From Lewinellaceae bacterium SD302 (GTDB lineage: Bacteria > Bacteroidota > Bacteroidia > Chitinophagales > Saprospiraceae): a DNA stretch of 64,000 bases. The notes beneath the pieces are model-generated. The model was not told the DNA's origin. It made no database searches and saw only the letters and a program-made list of their open reading frames with translations. The position numbers and the translations under genes are program-made. This document shows positions 33,233 to 42,120 of this stretch, piece after piece (the stretch's first letter is position 1; each line of letters starts with the position of its first letter). The DNA is taken from contig PDLQ01000017.1 in NCBI GenBank assembly GCA_002591745.1, positions 1-64,000 on the forward strand, given 5' to 3'.

Positions 33233-35872
33233 ATGACGCGACTATTCACTTTAATGGCCCTGCTTACGGCCTCTTTTACGCTCTATTCCCAAGCCTTTAA
33301 TACTGTACTACGCGACAACCTGGATTACTCACAGGATCTGAACGACGTGTGGGGATACGTAGCGCCGGACGGCACTGAATATGCCCTGGTGGGTACCCGT
33401 ACCGGCTTATCCATCGTCAGTCTGGCGGATCCGGACAACATCAGCGAGGTTGCTTTCATCTCCGGCGATGCCTCTACCTGGAGGGATATGAAAACTTACA
33501 ACGAGTACGCTTACGTAGTGGCTGACTCAGGAAACGACGGTTTGCTCATCGTGGACCTCAGCGGCTTACCCGCCGGCGTAACCCACCAATACTATAACGT
33601 TCCAGTGGGCAACGGCACCCTCACTCAAAGCCACAACATTTACATCGACACGGACAACGGTCTGGCTTATCTGGCCGGTTCCAACCTGAACAGCGGGGGA
33701 ATGGTGATTCTCGACGTAGCTACCACGCCGGGGCAAGCTATTCACGCAGCCAATGCACCGAATACCTATTCCCACGACGTGTATGTGCAGGACGATGTGA
33801 TGTACGCCTCGGAAATTTACGAAGGCGAGATCAGGCTCTATGACGTTGCCGACATCAATAACATCTCCGAGATAGGGGCCGAGGTAACGCCCCTTGATTT
33901 CACCCACAACGCCTGGTCTAACGCCGCGGCTACCCACGTCTGGACCACCGACGAGCGAGCCAATGCTCCCACCGCTGCCTATGATATCACCGATCCGACA
34001 AACCCGACACTGATCAGTGAGTTCTTTCCTCCCCGTAGCGTGAATACTGGTACCATTCCACACAATGTGCACGTTTTGGACAATTACCTGATCATCAGCC
34101 ACTACACCGACGGGTTGGAGATCGTTGATGCCTCAGTGCCCGAAAATCCGGTAGAAGTCGCTTACTACGATACCTGGAGCGGTGGCAACGGTGGCTTCAA
34201 CGGTTGTTGGGGAGCTTATCCTTTCCTCCCTTCCGGTTTGGTACTGGCTACGGACATCGACAATGGCCTATACGTCGTGGAAGTCACTTATCAACGGGCT
34301 GCCCGCATCAAGGGAACAATTACCGAAGACGACTTTAGTGGCCCTAATCTGAATAATGTACTGGTCAGTATTACCAACCCGGACGGCACAACGACCAATA
34401 CCAATGCCTCCGGATTTTACCAGACTGGATTCGTTGATGCCGGAAATTACACGGTCACTTTTTCTTTGCCGGGCTACGTCGACGTAGTAAAAAGCCTGGA
34501 TTTCGTCAACGGGCAGGAAATCGTGCTGGACACCTTCATGACCTTCGACGTAGGTAGTAGCTCTCAGGTAAACGGAGCGGTTTATGATGAAGTCAACAAC
34601 GTAAATTTAGAAAACGGGCAGGTTATTCTCATTGGCTCCGACGCAACATACACCGATAACAGCGACGCTTCCGGCCTGCTCGATTTCGGGCTGGTGCTGG
34701 AAGATCAATACAGCGCATCATCGGGTTTATGGAGTTTTGAGAACCGTCAGGTCAATGTAGATATTAACGGCCCGGCCAATATTGACTTTCCCCTCACTTC
34801 CGGCTATCTGGATGGCTTCGTGGTCGACCAGGGCTGGGTAGCCACTGCCGATGCCAGTACCACCAGTGGATTTTGGGAAAGAGCGGTCCCGGTAGGCACT
34901 TTGTTGAATGGTAATCCTTCCAACCCCGGTAATGATGCCGGTGGAGGGACGGACATCGGCGAGCTGGCTTACGTGACCGGTAACGGCGGCGGAACTGCGG
35001 GAACGGATGACGTAGATGGCGGCAACGTTACCCTCACTTCTCCCACGATTGATTTCAGCAGTTTCCCGGACCCGAATATCGTGGTCATCAGTTACGATTA
35101 CTGGTTCGTCACCGGCGGCGGCAATACACCCGTGAACGATAATTTGACAATCTCCATTACCAACGGCATCAGTACCGAGGTGATCGCTACCTATACCGAC
35201 AATACCAACGCCTGGGTTAACGTAGACTACGAACTCAACGATCTGGGTATCGCCCTGACGCCCAATATGCAGATCATCGTTCAGACCGGCGACCTCGGCG
35301 GTGGCCACGTGGTCGAAGCCGGCTTTGACGACTTCCGTATCTACGAAAACGCGGCTCTACCGGTAGAACTAAGCGCTTTCACGGTCCAAAAGATCGACGA
35401 TAAGCGAAGTCTGCTCAACTGGACCACCGCCAACGAAGACGGGAACGCCGGTTTCCGGATAGAACGGGCCACTGACGGTCGCAACTTCCAGGAAATAGGT
35501 TTCGTGAGCGGAGCAGGGAACAGCCGCAATGAAAACAGCTATACCTTCATCGACGAAAATCCACTGCCAGGCATCAATTACTACCGCCTCCGTCAACTCG
35601 ACCTGGATGGAAAGACGGCGTTCAGCGACGTAAAGAGCCTGACTTTTGGGGCTATGGGCAAGGAACTTTCCGTATTTCCGAACCCAGCCAATGATTTTCT
35701 CCAGATCAGTGGACTTGAAGGGGCCGGCAGCTTGCAGCTATTCAACAGCAGTGGTAAAGAGATCGGCGGCTATACGATCGATGCGAACGGCAGACTCAAT
35801 ATCAGTCAACTACGCGCCGGCAGTTACGTGATTCAGATGGCTGGCAAAGTAGCAAGGTTTACGAAGCAGTAA
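33233..35872 (+). CDS. Choice-of-anchor-B type beta-propeller protein with T9SS sorting domain
   Basis: About 879 residues from ATG at 33233 (signal peptide MTRLFTLMALLTASFTLYSQ). Residues about 20-360 form LVIVD-type propeller repeats (GLSIVSLADPDNISEVAFISG, GLLIVDLSGLP, GLEIVDASVPENPVEVAYYD). Next comes a carboxypeptidase-like regulatory repeat (LNNVLVSITNPDGTTTNTNA), a jelly-roll-like region, a segment FRIERATDGRNFQEIGFVSG and the type A sorting domain (VFPNPANDFLQISGL). Secreted by the T9SS; may bind or process extracellular polymers. The start is placed after 53 non-conserved codons. Its last codons (AGKVARF) contain the AAAGTAGC core motif. Confidence 0.88.
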   Translation: MTRLFTLMALLTASFTLYSQAFNTVLRDNLDYSQDLNDVWGYVAPDGTEYALVGTRTGLSIVSLADPDNISEVAFISGDASTWRDMKTYNEYAYVVADSGNDGLLIVDLSGLPAGVTHQYYNVPVGNGTLTQSHNIYIDTDNGLAYLAGSNLNSGGMVILDVATTPGQAIHAANAPNTYSHDVYVQDDVMYASEIYEGEIRLYDVADINNISEIGAEVTPLDFTHNAWSNAAATHVWTTDERANAPTAAYDITDPTNPTLISEFFPPRSVNTGTIPHNVHVLDNYLIISHYTDGLEIVDASVPENPVEVAYYDTWSGGNGGFNGCWGAYPFLPSGLVLATDIDNGLYVVEVTYQRAARIKGTITEDDFSGPNLNNVLVSITNPDGTTTNTNASGFYQTGFVDAGNYTVTFSLPGYVDVVKSLDFVNGQEIVLDTFMTFDVGSSSQVNGAVYDEVNNVNLENGQVILIGSDATYTDNSDASGLLDFGLVLEDQYSASSGLWSFENRQVNVDINGPANIDFPLTSGYLDGFVVDQGWVATADASTTSGFWERAVPVGTLLNGNPSNPGNDAGGGTDIGELAYVTGNGGGTAGTDDVDGGNVTLTSPTIDFSSFPDPNIVVISYDYWFVTGGGNTPVNDNLTISITNGISTEVIATYTDNTNAWVNVDYELNDLGIALTPNMQIIVQTGDLGGGHVVEAGFDDFRIYENAALPVELSAFTVQKIDDKRSLLNWTTANEDGNAGFRIERATDGRNFQEIGFVSGAGNSRNENSYTFIDENPLPGINYYRLRQLDLDGKTAFSDVKSLTFGAMGKELSVFPNPANDFLQISGLEGAGSLQLFNSSGKEIGGYTIDANGRLNISQLRAGSYVIQMAGKVARFTKQ

Positions 35873-35913
35873 ATAACTGAATTTGGATGATGAGTCAAAG
35901 CCCTGACATACGC

Positions 35914-36402
35914 CTAATGTTTGTCAGGGCTTTCAACGTATACACAATCGCTACGGTGACGAACCGGGAAATTGACCGAGTTGGCGATAAAACATTTTCG
36001 CCCTGCCTCGGCGTGTAAAGCTTGAGCTTGCCCGACCATGTTTTCTTCGCTGACCACGACTTTAGGCTGGAGGGTCGCCAGGGTAAAACGGCCACTTCCG
36101 GTTTCGTCTTCCACCATGGTGGCCGTCGCTGAATCCTGATAATCTACCACGTTTACGCCATTGACCGAACAAAGGTGCAAGTACCACAGCATATGGCAGG
36201 CGGATAGTGAGGCCAGCAGCAATTCTTCCGGATTGTATTTAGCCGGATCGCCACGAAAAGCAGGATCGGACGACCCGAATATCGGGTGAATTCCTCCCTG
36301 GATGCTGATCTCGTGGTCACGGGCGTAGACCTGATAATTAAGTGTTCCCTCGCCTTGGTTGCCGGTCCAGCGGAGATCGGTAATATAAGAATGCTCTTTC
36401 AT
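35914..36402 (-). CDS. OsmC family peroxiredoxin-like protein
   Basis: 162 residues. The OsmC fold is shown by KYNPEELLLASLSACHMLWYLHLC (first redox Cys in the central helix) and RKCFIANSVNFPVRHRSDCV with the second cysteine position. These thiols reduce organic peroxides in Ohr/OsmC proteins. YAI-like members of this length are common in Bacteroidota. It lies downstream of the fasciclin gene on the same strand, but an intrinsic terminator separates them. It is the second OsmC domain in the window, besides the hydrolase fusion at 25439. Confidence 0.88.
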   Translation of the reverse strand: MKEHSYITDLRWTGNQGEGTLNYQVYARDHEISIQGGIHPIFGSSDPAFRGDPAKYNPEELLLASLSACHMLWYLHLCSVNGVNVVDYQDSATATMVEDETGSGRFTLATLQPKVVVSEENMVGQAQALHAEAGRKCFIANSVNFPVRHRSDCVYVESPDKH

Positions 36403-36415
36403 CGGCTAAAAATAG

Positions 36416-36447
36416 CGAAGGCTTCCGGTGATTACCGAAAGCCCTCG
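36416..36447 (-). terminator. Intrinsic terminator of the fasciclin gene
   Basis: 14-nt arms 36416-36429 / 36434-36447 (12 of 14 paired, loop GATT) followed on the minus strand by CTATTTTTAG. It lies 36 nt after the stop codon at 36483. Confidence 0.75.
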
Positions 36448-36482
36448 CCAATTCTTAGTGTGTGCTAAGCACTACTTGCCCA

Positions 36483-37421
36483 TTATAAGTTGGGGATCAA
36501 AACGTTTTCTACTACGTGGACCACACCGTTGGTTCCTTGAATATCTGTGAAGGTTACGTCCACAACATTCCCTTGAGTGTCGGTTACCTGTACGGGATCC
36601 AGTGAAGTGGCTTGCAGGATTTGTCCACTTAAAGTGGTAATGTCACCAGCTTCAATATCACTTTCGGTCACGTTAGCACCGGCCACTACGTGGTAAGTCA
36701 GTACGGTAGATAACTGCTCGTCGGTCAGACCCGCTACAACATCCGCAGCGGCCGCAAACGCAGCGTTATCCGGGGCGAAAACGGTAAATGGTCCGTCAGC
36801 CTGCAAGGCACTAACCAGACCAGCATCCGTTAGCGCACCGGTCAGAGAGGTGAAATTACTATTGGCCAAAGCATGTCCCACTACGTCCAGGGGCATCAGC
36901 ACCTCGTTGATGACGTGAATCACGCCATTGCGGGCGATAATGTCGGCTTGGCTTACATTGATGCTGCCGTTTAGTGTAACGGTACTTCCGCTACGCTCAA
37001 CAAGTAGAGAGAGTAGCTCATTGTTAGGGCCATTATTGGAAGACGTCTGCAGATAAGTCGCTCCTTCCGGAATCATGCCGTCACCAGCGGTCAGTGCCTG
37101 GCCGCTGAAAACGTGGTAAAGCAGCACCTCGGTGAGTGCTTCGTCGGAAATGGTAGTCAGGTCGATACCAGCATCTGCAAAGGCCTGATTAGTCGGAGCG
37201 AATACGGTGAACGGTCCGGTCTGGCCCAGGGTGGCGTCCAGGTTTACTTGTTGCAGGGCAGCGAGTAGAGTAGAGAAACTGTCGTCATCAGCTACAATTT
37301 CTGCGATGGTCATTTCTTCGGTGCCCGGATCGTTGCTGTCGTCGTCATCGTCACAGGAAGAAAAGCTGACCATGGTTACGCACAGCATGAGCATTAGGAA
37401 ATATGATGATAGTTTACGCAT
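36483..37421 (-). CDS. Lipoprotein with two fasciclin (FAS1) domains
   Basis: 312 residues from ATG at 37421 (MRKLSSYFLMLMLCVTMVSFSSC; lipobox Cys23). Two FAS1 domains: about residues 40-175 (FSTLLAALQQVNLDATLGQTGPFTVFAPTNQAF ... NGVIHVINEVLMP) and about 178-312 (FTSLTGALTDAGLVSALQADGPFTVFAPDNAAF ... GTNGVVHVVENVLIP). FAS1 domains mediate adhesion and complex carbohydrate contacts. The acidic DDDDDSND run after the Cys is typical of surface-exported Bacteroidota lipoproteins. An upstream extension of 23 codons is rejected because it precedes the signal peptide. Confidence 0.92.
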   Translation of the reverse strand: MRKLSSYFLMLMLCVTMVSFSSCDDDDDSNDPGTEEMTIAEIVADDDSFSTLLAALQQVNLDATLGQTGPFTVFAPTNQAFADAGIDLTTISDEALTEVLLYHVFSGQALTAGDGMIPEGATYLQTSSNNGPNNELLSLLVERSGSTVTLNGSINVSQADIIARNGVIHVINEVLMPLDVVGHALANSNFTSLTGALTDAGLVSALQADGPFTVFAPDNAAFAAAADVVAGLTDEQLSTVLTYHVVAGANVTESDIEAGDITTLSGQILQATSLDPVQVTDTQGNVVDVTFTDIQGTNGVVHVVENVLIPNL

Positions 37422-37652
37422 GTCATTTGGTTTTAAAAGGGGCTGGGGGTTATAGAGCCCGGTGAATAATGTTAGCCGCCTAACGGTCAATCATCAATCC
37501 TGTTTACCAGCCGACACTTTTTCAACTTCCGTCGTAATCCAGCCGACAATGAACTCTATTTGACATAATTCTAACCTTCTTAACTAAACATCTTAATCGC
37601 CGGTCTGCATAATTTCAATTTTCAACATATCCGGGAATTGGTATGGTATCGC

Positions 37653-37660
37653 TACTTTTG
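37653..37660 (+). promoter_or_regulatory. -7 promoter box TACTTTTG very close to a start codon
   Basis: Perfect TAnnTTTG ending 4 nt before ATG 37665, implying a leaderless or nearly leaderless mRNA. No convincing -33 TTG at the usual distance. Confidence 0.5.
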
Positions 37661-37664
37661 CCTC

Positions 37665-38942
37665 ATGCCGCTGCTCAGAAACATTCTGGTAACTGATTCA
37701 CGAAGTGCTCACAATGGGCAATTGGTCGATCTCCGCATTACCGACGACGAAAACAAAATTGCCGCCATCGGCAAAAAGCTGCCCCGCTCAAAAGACGAAA
37801 TTGAATTCGACCTGAAAGGCGTACGGGCCTCGCCTGGTTTTATCGACCTCGGCCCATACCTCGGAGACCCCGGTCACGAAGAGCGTGAAGATCTGGAGAG
37901 CCTCGCCCTGGCAGCCGCCCGGGGTGGTTACGTAGCGGTTGCTCCATTACCTGATGCCAAGCCGGTACGCCACGATAAAAGTGGAATCAGTTATCTGCTG
38001 GATCGATCCAAGGACCTGGCCGTAGATTTCCTGCCCCTCGGAGCGATCAGTCAGGACTTGTCCGGGACCGATATCACCGAGATGCTGGACATGCACGCCG
38101 CCGGAGCCATCGGCTTTACGGATGCACCGAAACCAGTAGCCTCCGCCGGACTGATGTCCCGCGCCTTGCATTATGTCAAGGCTTTTGGCGGTCTGGTGAT
38201 CAATCAGCCGCTGGACCGCAGCCTGGCTCCCCACGGTCAATTACACGAAGGAACGGTCAGTACCGGCATGGGTATCCCCGGCCTCCCGCCTATTTCAGAG
38301 CACCTGATGTTGTACCGTGATCTGGAATTACTGGAATACGCCGAATCCGCGTTACTGGTCCACCTAGTCAGTACCGTGCGTAGCCTGGAAATGATCCGGG
38401 CGGCCCGGCAAAAAGGATTGGATGTAAGCGCCTCCGTAGCCGCATTGAACCTTCAGTTCACGGATGAAGCCGTGAGTGATTTTGACCCCAACTTCAAAGT
38501 GCTGCCTCCGCTTCGTTCAGCCAGCGACCGCGATGCGCTTATCAAGGGGCTTCGTGAGGGTACGCTGGACCTGATCGTCAGCAACCACCAAGCCCACGAA
38601 ACAGAAAGTAAAGATCTGGAATTCGCTTACGCGGAGTTCGGGGCAACTGCATTGCAAAGTTGCTTTGCCCAGGCCGTAACCGTACTCGGATCGACCTTCG
38701 AACCCGCTGAGATCGCCGCATTTTTCAGTCACGGCCCCCGCCGCGCCCTGCGGCTGCCCGCGTTAGCAATTGAAGAAGGAGCTACGGCCAGCCTCAGTTT
38801 TTTCGATCTGGAAGCAACGGGGTCTTTCGCTCAGCATCCGGCTACGGAAAAAGGACTGAATAATGGGCTGATCGGCCGGGAATTGACGGGGAGACCGGTG
38901 GCTACTTTCCGGGCGGGCAAATTGCGTTACTGCTCTGAGTAG
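37665..38942 (+). CDS. Dihydroorotase-like protein lacking the metal-binding site
   Basis: 425 residues of amidohydrolase/dihydroorotase type (N-terminal beta-sandwich LLRNILVTDSRSAHNGQLVDLRITDDENKI, then a TIM barrel). Catalytic DHOases have a DxHxH motif after the first strand; here the position reads SPGFIDLGPYLGDPGHEERED, with no HxH pair. The later TDHAPH loop is replaced by VSNHQAHETES, while the carbamylated-Lys region and CEDxxL analogue (INQPLDRSL) are altered. It is therefore probably catalytically inactive, like the known pseudo-DHOase (PyrC') partners of aspartate transcarbamoylase. Same strand and close to GT2, sigma and anti-sigma genes downstream. Confidence 0.85.
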   Translation: MPLLRNILVTDSRSAHNGQLVDLRITDDENKIAAIGKKLPRSKDEIEFDLKGVRASPGFIDLGPYLGDPGHEEREDLESLALAAARGGYVAVAPLPDAKPVRHDKSGISYLLDRSKDLAVDFLPLGAISQDLSGTDITEMLDMHAAGAIGFTDAPKPVASAGLMSRALHYVKAFGGLVINQPLDRSLAPHGQLHEGTVSTGMGIPGLPPISEHLMLYRDLELLEYAESALLVHLVSTVRSLEMIRAARQKGLDVSASVAALNLQFTDEAVSDFDPNFKVLPPLRSASDRDALIKGLREGTLDLIVSNHQAHETESKDLEFAYAEFGATALQSCFAQAVTVLGSTFEPAEIAAFFSHGPRRALRLPALAIEEGATASLSFFDLEATGSFAQHPATEKGLNNGLIGRELTGRPVATFRAGKLRYCSE

Positions 38943-38997
38943 CGCTGCTACCTTAGCTTCGCTGCTCTTCGCGGACCATTTTCGTTCTCGCAATAAT

Positions 38998-39056
38998 AGC
39001 TTTGCTACTTTACCTTTGGTGATCGTCGCAAACTCCTCATACTTGTTAGCCAGTAA
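38998..39056 (-). repeat. Family A repeat, intergenic copy
   Basis: AGCTTTGCTACTTTACCTTT, then GGTGATCGTCGCAAACTCCT and CATACTTGTTAGCCAGTAA. It fills the gap between the dihydroorotase-like and GT2 genes. A partial further copy (GCTGCTACCTTAGCTTCGCT) lies at 38944-38963. Confidence 0.85.
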
Positions 39057-39069
39057 GACGGATAATACC

Positions 39070-39085
39070 CTGAGAAGCTTCTCAG
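39070..39085. promoter_or_regulatory. Perfect 16-bp palindrome upstream of the GT2 gene
   Basis: CTGAGAAGCTTCTCAG, 22 nt upstream of a TATCTTTG promoter box. Could be an operator. It also resembles a decayed family A end (AGCTTCTCAGAGTTG versus AGCTCCTCGGAGTTG), so it may be repeat-derived. Confidence 0.45.
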
Positions 39086-39107
39086 AGTTGAAGTCATAAC
39101 AAGCCCT

Positions 39108-39115
39108 TATCTTTG
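39108..39115 (+). promoter_or_regulatory. -7 promoter box TATCTTTG
   Basis: Perfect TAnnTTTG match ending 7 nt before the ATG of the GT2 gene, implying a 5' leader of only a few bases. Confidence 0.6.
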
Positions 39116-39122
39116 CCGCCCT

Positions 39123-40073
39123 ATGGATATTAGTGTTGTAGTACCCCTGTTTAACGAAGAAGAATCCCTGCCGGAACTGACCGCCTGGATCGACCGCGTC
39201 ATGCAAGCCAACAACTTCAGTTACGAAGTGTGGATGATAGACGATGGAAGTACGGACCGGAGTTGGGAAGTAGTCAAGGAACTACGGGCCAACAACCCTA
39301 AACTGAAAGGCATCAGTTTCCAGCGTAACTACGGTAAAAGCGCCGCCCTCCACACCGGCTTTTTGCAAGTTGAAGGAGACGTTGTCATCACTATGGACGC
39401 CGATCTTCAGGATAGCCCCGACGAAATTCCGGAGCTCTACCGCATGATCACCGAAGATGGCTACGACCTGGTTTCCGGTTGGAAGCAAAAGCGCCACGAC
39501 CCCATCGGTAAAACGCTCCCCTCCAAGTTTTTTAACGGGGTGACGCGCATGGTGAGTGGTATCCATCTTCATGATTTTAACTGTGGCCTCAAAGCCTACA
39601 AGAAAAAAGTGGTCAAGACCATTGAGGTCTACGGTGATATGCACCGCCACATGCCGCTGCTGGCCAAGTGGGCCGGCTTTAGTAAAATCGGCGAAAAGGT
39701 GGTGGAGCACCGCGCCCGCAAATACGGCTACTCTAAATTCGGAATTTCCCGACTGGTCACTGGTTTTCTTGACCTCCTTTCCCTGCTTTTCGTCGGCCGC
39801 TTCGGTAAGCGCCCAATGCACTTTTTCGGCACTTTCGGTACCCTGATGTTTTTACTTGGCCTGGGTAGCGTGCTTTACATCGGGCTCAACAAATGGTACC
39901 GCCTGGCCAGCGAGTTGCCCACGGTACTCGTTACCAGCAACCCCTGGTTTTACATTGCCCTCACCTGCATGCTGTTGGGTACTATGCTTTTTCTGACCGG
40001 CTTCCTGGCCGAGCTGGTTGCCCGGGCTTCTTCGGATCGCAACCACTACCTGATCGACGAAAAACTAGCCTAG
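39123..40073 (+). CDS. Family 2 glycosyltransferase, DPM1/GtrB-like
   Basis: 316 residues. The catalytic domain (1-220) opens ISVVVPLFNEEESLPELTAWI and has MIDDGSTDRSW and ITMDADLQDSPDEIPEL (DxD-like metal site), typical of polyprenyl-phosphate hexose synthases. Two C-terminal membrane helices (about 232-257 and 275-300) anchor it. It probably charges undecaprenyl phosphate with a sugar for later transfer by GT-C enzymes, such as the one at 1410. The next gene (sigma factor) starts 4 nt after its stop, so they are likely cotranscribed. Confidence 0.92.
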   Translation: MDISVVVPLFNEEESLPELTAWIDRVMQANNFSYEVWMIDDGSTDRSWEVVKELRANNPKLKGISFQRNYGKSAALHTGFLQVEGDVVITMDADLQDSPDEIPELYRMITEDGYDLVSGWKQKRHDPIGKTLPSKFFNGVTRMVSGIHLHDFNCGLKAYKKKVVKTIEVYGDMHRHMPLLAKWAGFSKIGEKVVEHRARKYGYSKFGISRLVTGFLDLLSLLFVGRFGKRPMHFFGTFGTLMFLLGLGSVLYIGLNKWYRLASELPTVLVTSNPWFYIALTCMLLGTMLFLTGFLAELVARASSDRNHYLIDEKLA

Positions 40074-40077
40074 CTAG

Positions 40078-40677
40078 ATGCTGCGCTTCCTTCGCACGGG
40101 TGCTTCCAGGCGATCTTCCGAAGTGGACGACGCTACTTTGCTGGCCCGTTTCCAGCGAAGCCACAAGGCCGAAGACCTCAGCCCGCTTTTCAACCGCCAC
40201 CTGGAACTGATCTACGGTCAGTGTCTACGCTACCTGCGTGCGCCGGAAAGGGCCGAAGATGCCGCCATGGAAATTTTTGAGCATCTGCTGCGTAAACTGC
40301 CCGGCCAATCCATCGACAATTTTCGCAATTGGCTGCAGAGTGTCGTCCGTAATTTCTGCCTTATGCAACTTCGCAAGGACAAACGCGACCCCCTGAAAAA
40401 TAGCGGAGAACTGCTTGTGCATTCCGAGCCCTTTGAGCATCCAGTAGGTGAACTTGAAGAAGAAAAAGATGAACAAAGTCAACACTTGGCCGACTGCCTG
40501 GGCGAGTTGGCCGAACAACAGCGTCAGTGTATCCAGCGTTTTTACCTCGAAGAGGGGCAAACGTACAAAAGCATTGCCGCAACCTTAGAACTGGACGTCG
40601 GCCGGGTTCGTTCTTACATTCAGAATGGCCGCCGTAACCTCCGCAATTGTATTGAATCAAAAAAGTCATTTCACTGA
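40078..40677 (+). CDS. ECF-type RNA polymerase sigma factor
   Basis: 199 residues. Region 2 includes DLSPLFNRHLELIYGQCLRYLRAPERAEDAAMEIFEHLL; region 4 includes LGELAEQQRQCIQRFYLEEGQTYKSIAATLELDVGRVRSYIQNGRRNL, with the helix-turn-helix in its second half. It directs transcription of a small regulon and is probably held by the membrane protein encoded directly downstream (3 nt later). The start ATG lies 4 nt after the glycosyltransferase stop. The codons for DDATLLA contain the GCTACTTTG core in sense orientation. Confidence 0.92.
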   Translation: MLRFLRTGASRRSSEVDDATLLARFQRSHKAEDLSPLFNRHLELIYGQCLRYLRAPERAEDAAMEIFEHLLRKLPGQSIDNFRNWLQSVVRNFCLMQLRKDKRDPLKNSGELLVHSEPFEHPVGELEEEKDEQSQHLADCLGELAEQQRQCIQRFYLEEGQTYKSIAATLELDVGRVRSYIQNGRRNLRNCIESKKSFH

Positions 40678-40680
40678 TCC

Positions 40681-41991
40681 TTGGCCAACGCTAATCGACA
40701 TATCCCCCAAGACGAGTTGCTCCGCCGCTACCTGAGCGGGGAGATCGACGCCCGTGGCGAAGCCGAACTATTTCGCGCCGCCGGGGAAGACGATGCCCTT
40801 GCGGAGGCTTTGGCCGGTTACCAGCTTGCTCCGGAAGCCGATCATCAGGCCAGTCTAAGCAAGCTAAGGAGTAAATTACCCGGGGCGAAGCGCAAAAGCC
40901 TGATTCCCGTCCGGGTCATTTCCATTGCTGCCAGCTTGCTGCTGTTGTTGTTCGTTGGTTATTATGGCTACCAAAGTAGCAATGATTACGCTACGGCGGC
41001 CGAGGCCGCTCCCATGGCCGACAGCAAAGCCCCGGCAGGTGAAAAAGCGCTGAAACCCGCTAACGATCTTGAAGCCGAGCCTTCGGTTTTAGCGTCACCC
41101 TCGACTAACATGCCCTCCAAAGACGAAGTTTCCAGCCGGGCACCAACCACAAAAGAAAGAGTTGAATATAGAGTCGAAGACGAAGCGACTCCCCCATCTC
41201 AACGTATCCCGGAAAACGTCGATCAGGATCTGACCAATACGACAGCTGCCGTTCCGCCTCCACCTCCTTCGGCTCCCGTACTCGCTGAACCGGAACCTGA
41301 GATAGCCGATGATGAGGCTATGACCTTCGAGGAAGTAGCACCCGCAGCCAGTGTGCTGGCTGATTCTCCGCACAGACGAGCAGATGCAAAAATGGCCCCC
41401 GATGCAAAAAAACGTCCGGCGGGTGTAAGGGTTATCTCCGGTTTCGTCACCGATGAAAACGACCGGCCCATCGCCAGCGCCAGCATCACTTTACCCGGTC
41501 AGCCCATCGGGGAGTCTACTGACTCCAGTGGCTATTTCGAGTTCGTAGCCGATCAAACGGTTAGCCAACTTCAGGTAGGCCACCCTGAATTTGAGGACGG
41601 AGAAATTTTGCTGCCCCGTAACGAAAACGAGTTGATCATCAATCTGAGCAAGCCCGCTGATTTGGCGGATGATGAAGATGACTGGCTCATGTCCGGAGCA
41701 CGTACCACCGTTTATCCGAATGCCGAAAAAACCAGTGCTACGATTAAAGGAGGAATGCGCCAGCTTCGTCGTGACATTCAAGCGGCCAAACCGGATGACC
41801 TGCCCGCCGGACTGGTTAAAGTTTCCTTCTCCGTACAGGCCGATGGTTCCCTGACTGACTTCAGCTTCGGTCGCAAATCCGAAGAACAGCTGATTGACTT
41901 CGTGCGCAATTACCTCCAGCAACAAAGCCAATGGAAACTGAGGGGGGGGAGTACGCCTACCCGTATGGCAATTACCTTTCGATTCCGCTAA
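40681..41991 (+). CDS. Membrane anti-sigma-like protein with carboxypeptidase-regulatory and TonB-like C-terminal domains
   Basis: 436 residues read from TTG at 40681, 3 nt after the sigma-factor stop; no ATG lies before the membrane helix. The cytoplasmic N-terminus (RHIPQDELLRRYLSGEIDARGEAELF) looks like an anti-sigma zinc-finger-type domain without its His/Cys. One membrane helix (about residues 78-97) is followed by a Pro/Glu-rich periplasmic linker (130-235), a carboxypeptidase-like repeat (ISGFVTDENDRPIASASITLPG) and a C-terminal domain resembling TonB-C (GLVKVSFSVQADGSLTDFSFG). It would bind the sigma factor inside and sense an outer signal. Confidence 0.8.
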   Translation: MANANRHIPQDELLRRYLSGEIDARGEAELFRAAGEDDALAEALAGYQLAPEADHQASLSKLRSKLPGAKRKSLIPVRVISIAASLLLLLFVGYYGYQSSNDYATAAEAAPMADSKAPAGEKALKPANDLEAEPSVLASPSTNMPSKDEVSSRAPTTKERVEYRVEDEATPPSQRIPENVDQDLTNTTAAVPPPPPSAPVLAEPEPEIADDEAMTFEEVAPAASVLADSPHRRADAKMAPDAKKRPAGVRVISGFVTDENDRPIASASITLPGQPIGESTDSSGYFEFVADQTVSQLQVGHPEFEDGEILLPRNENELIINLSKPADLADDEDDWLMSGARTTVYPNAEKTSATIKGGMRQLRRDIQAAKPDDLPAGLVKVSFSVQADGSLTDFSFGRKSEEQLIDFVRNYLQQQSQWKLRGGSTPTRMAITFRFR

Positions 41992-42120
41992 GAGACCTGG
42001 CAAGGACGACATTTCCTGACTTTCGACCAGTAGCCTGCTTTTACCGATCAACACCGGCATTGAGGGCAAACTTCGTGGCCCGTTTATTGGTTTCATTAGG
42101 GTAATCATCAGCTATACTAC

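Noticed and set aside
38763-39206. Minus-strand frame carrying YEEFATITKGKVAKLL
   Set aside because: It overlaps the ends of two well-supported plus-strand genes and the repeat-coded residues come from an intergenic family A copy; no conserved domain.
40681-41991. Calling the sigma-linked membrane protein a TonB protein
   Set aside because: It has a cytoplasmic N-terminal domain fused before the helix and follows an ECF sigma gene directly, so an anti-sigma-like role is more likely; the TonB-like end is only a domain similarity.
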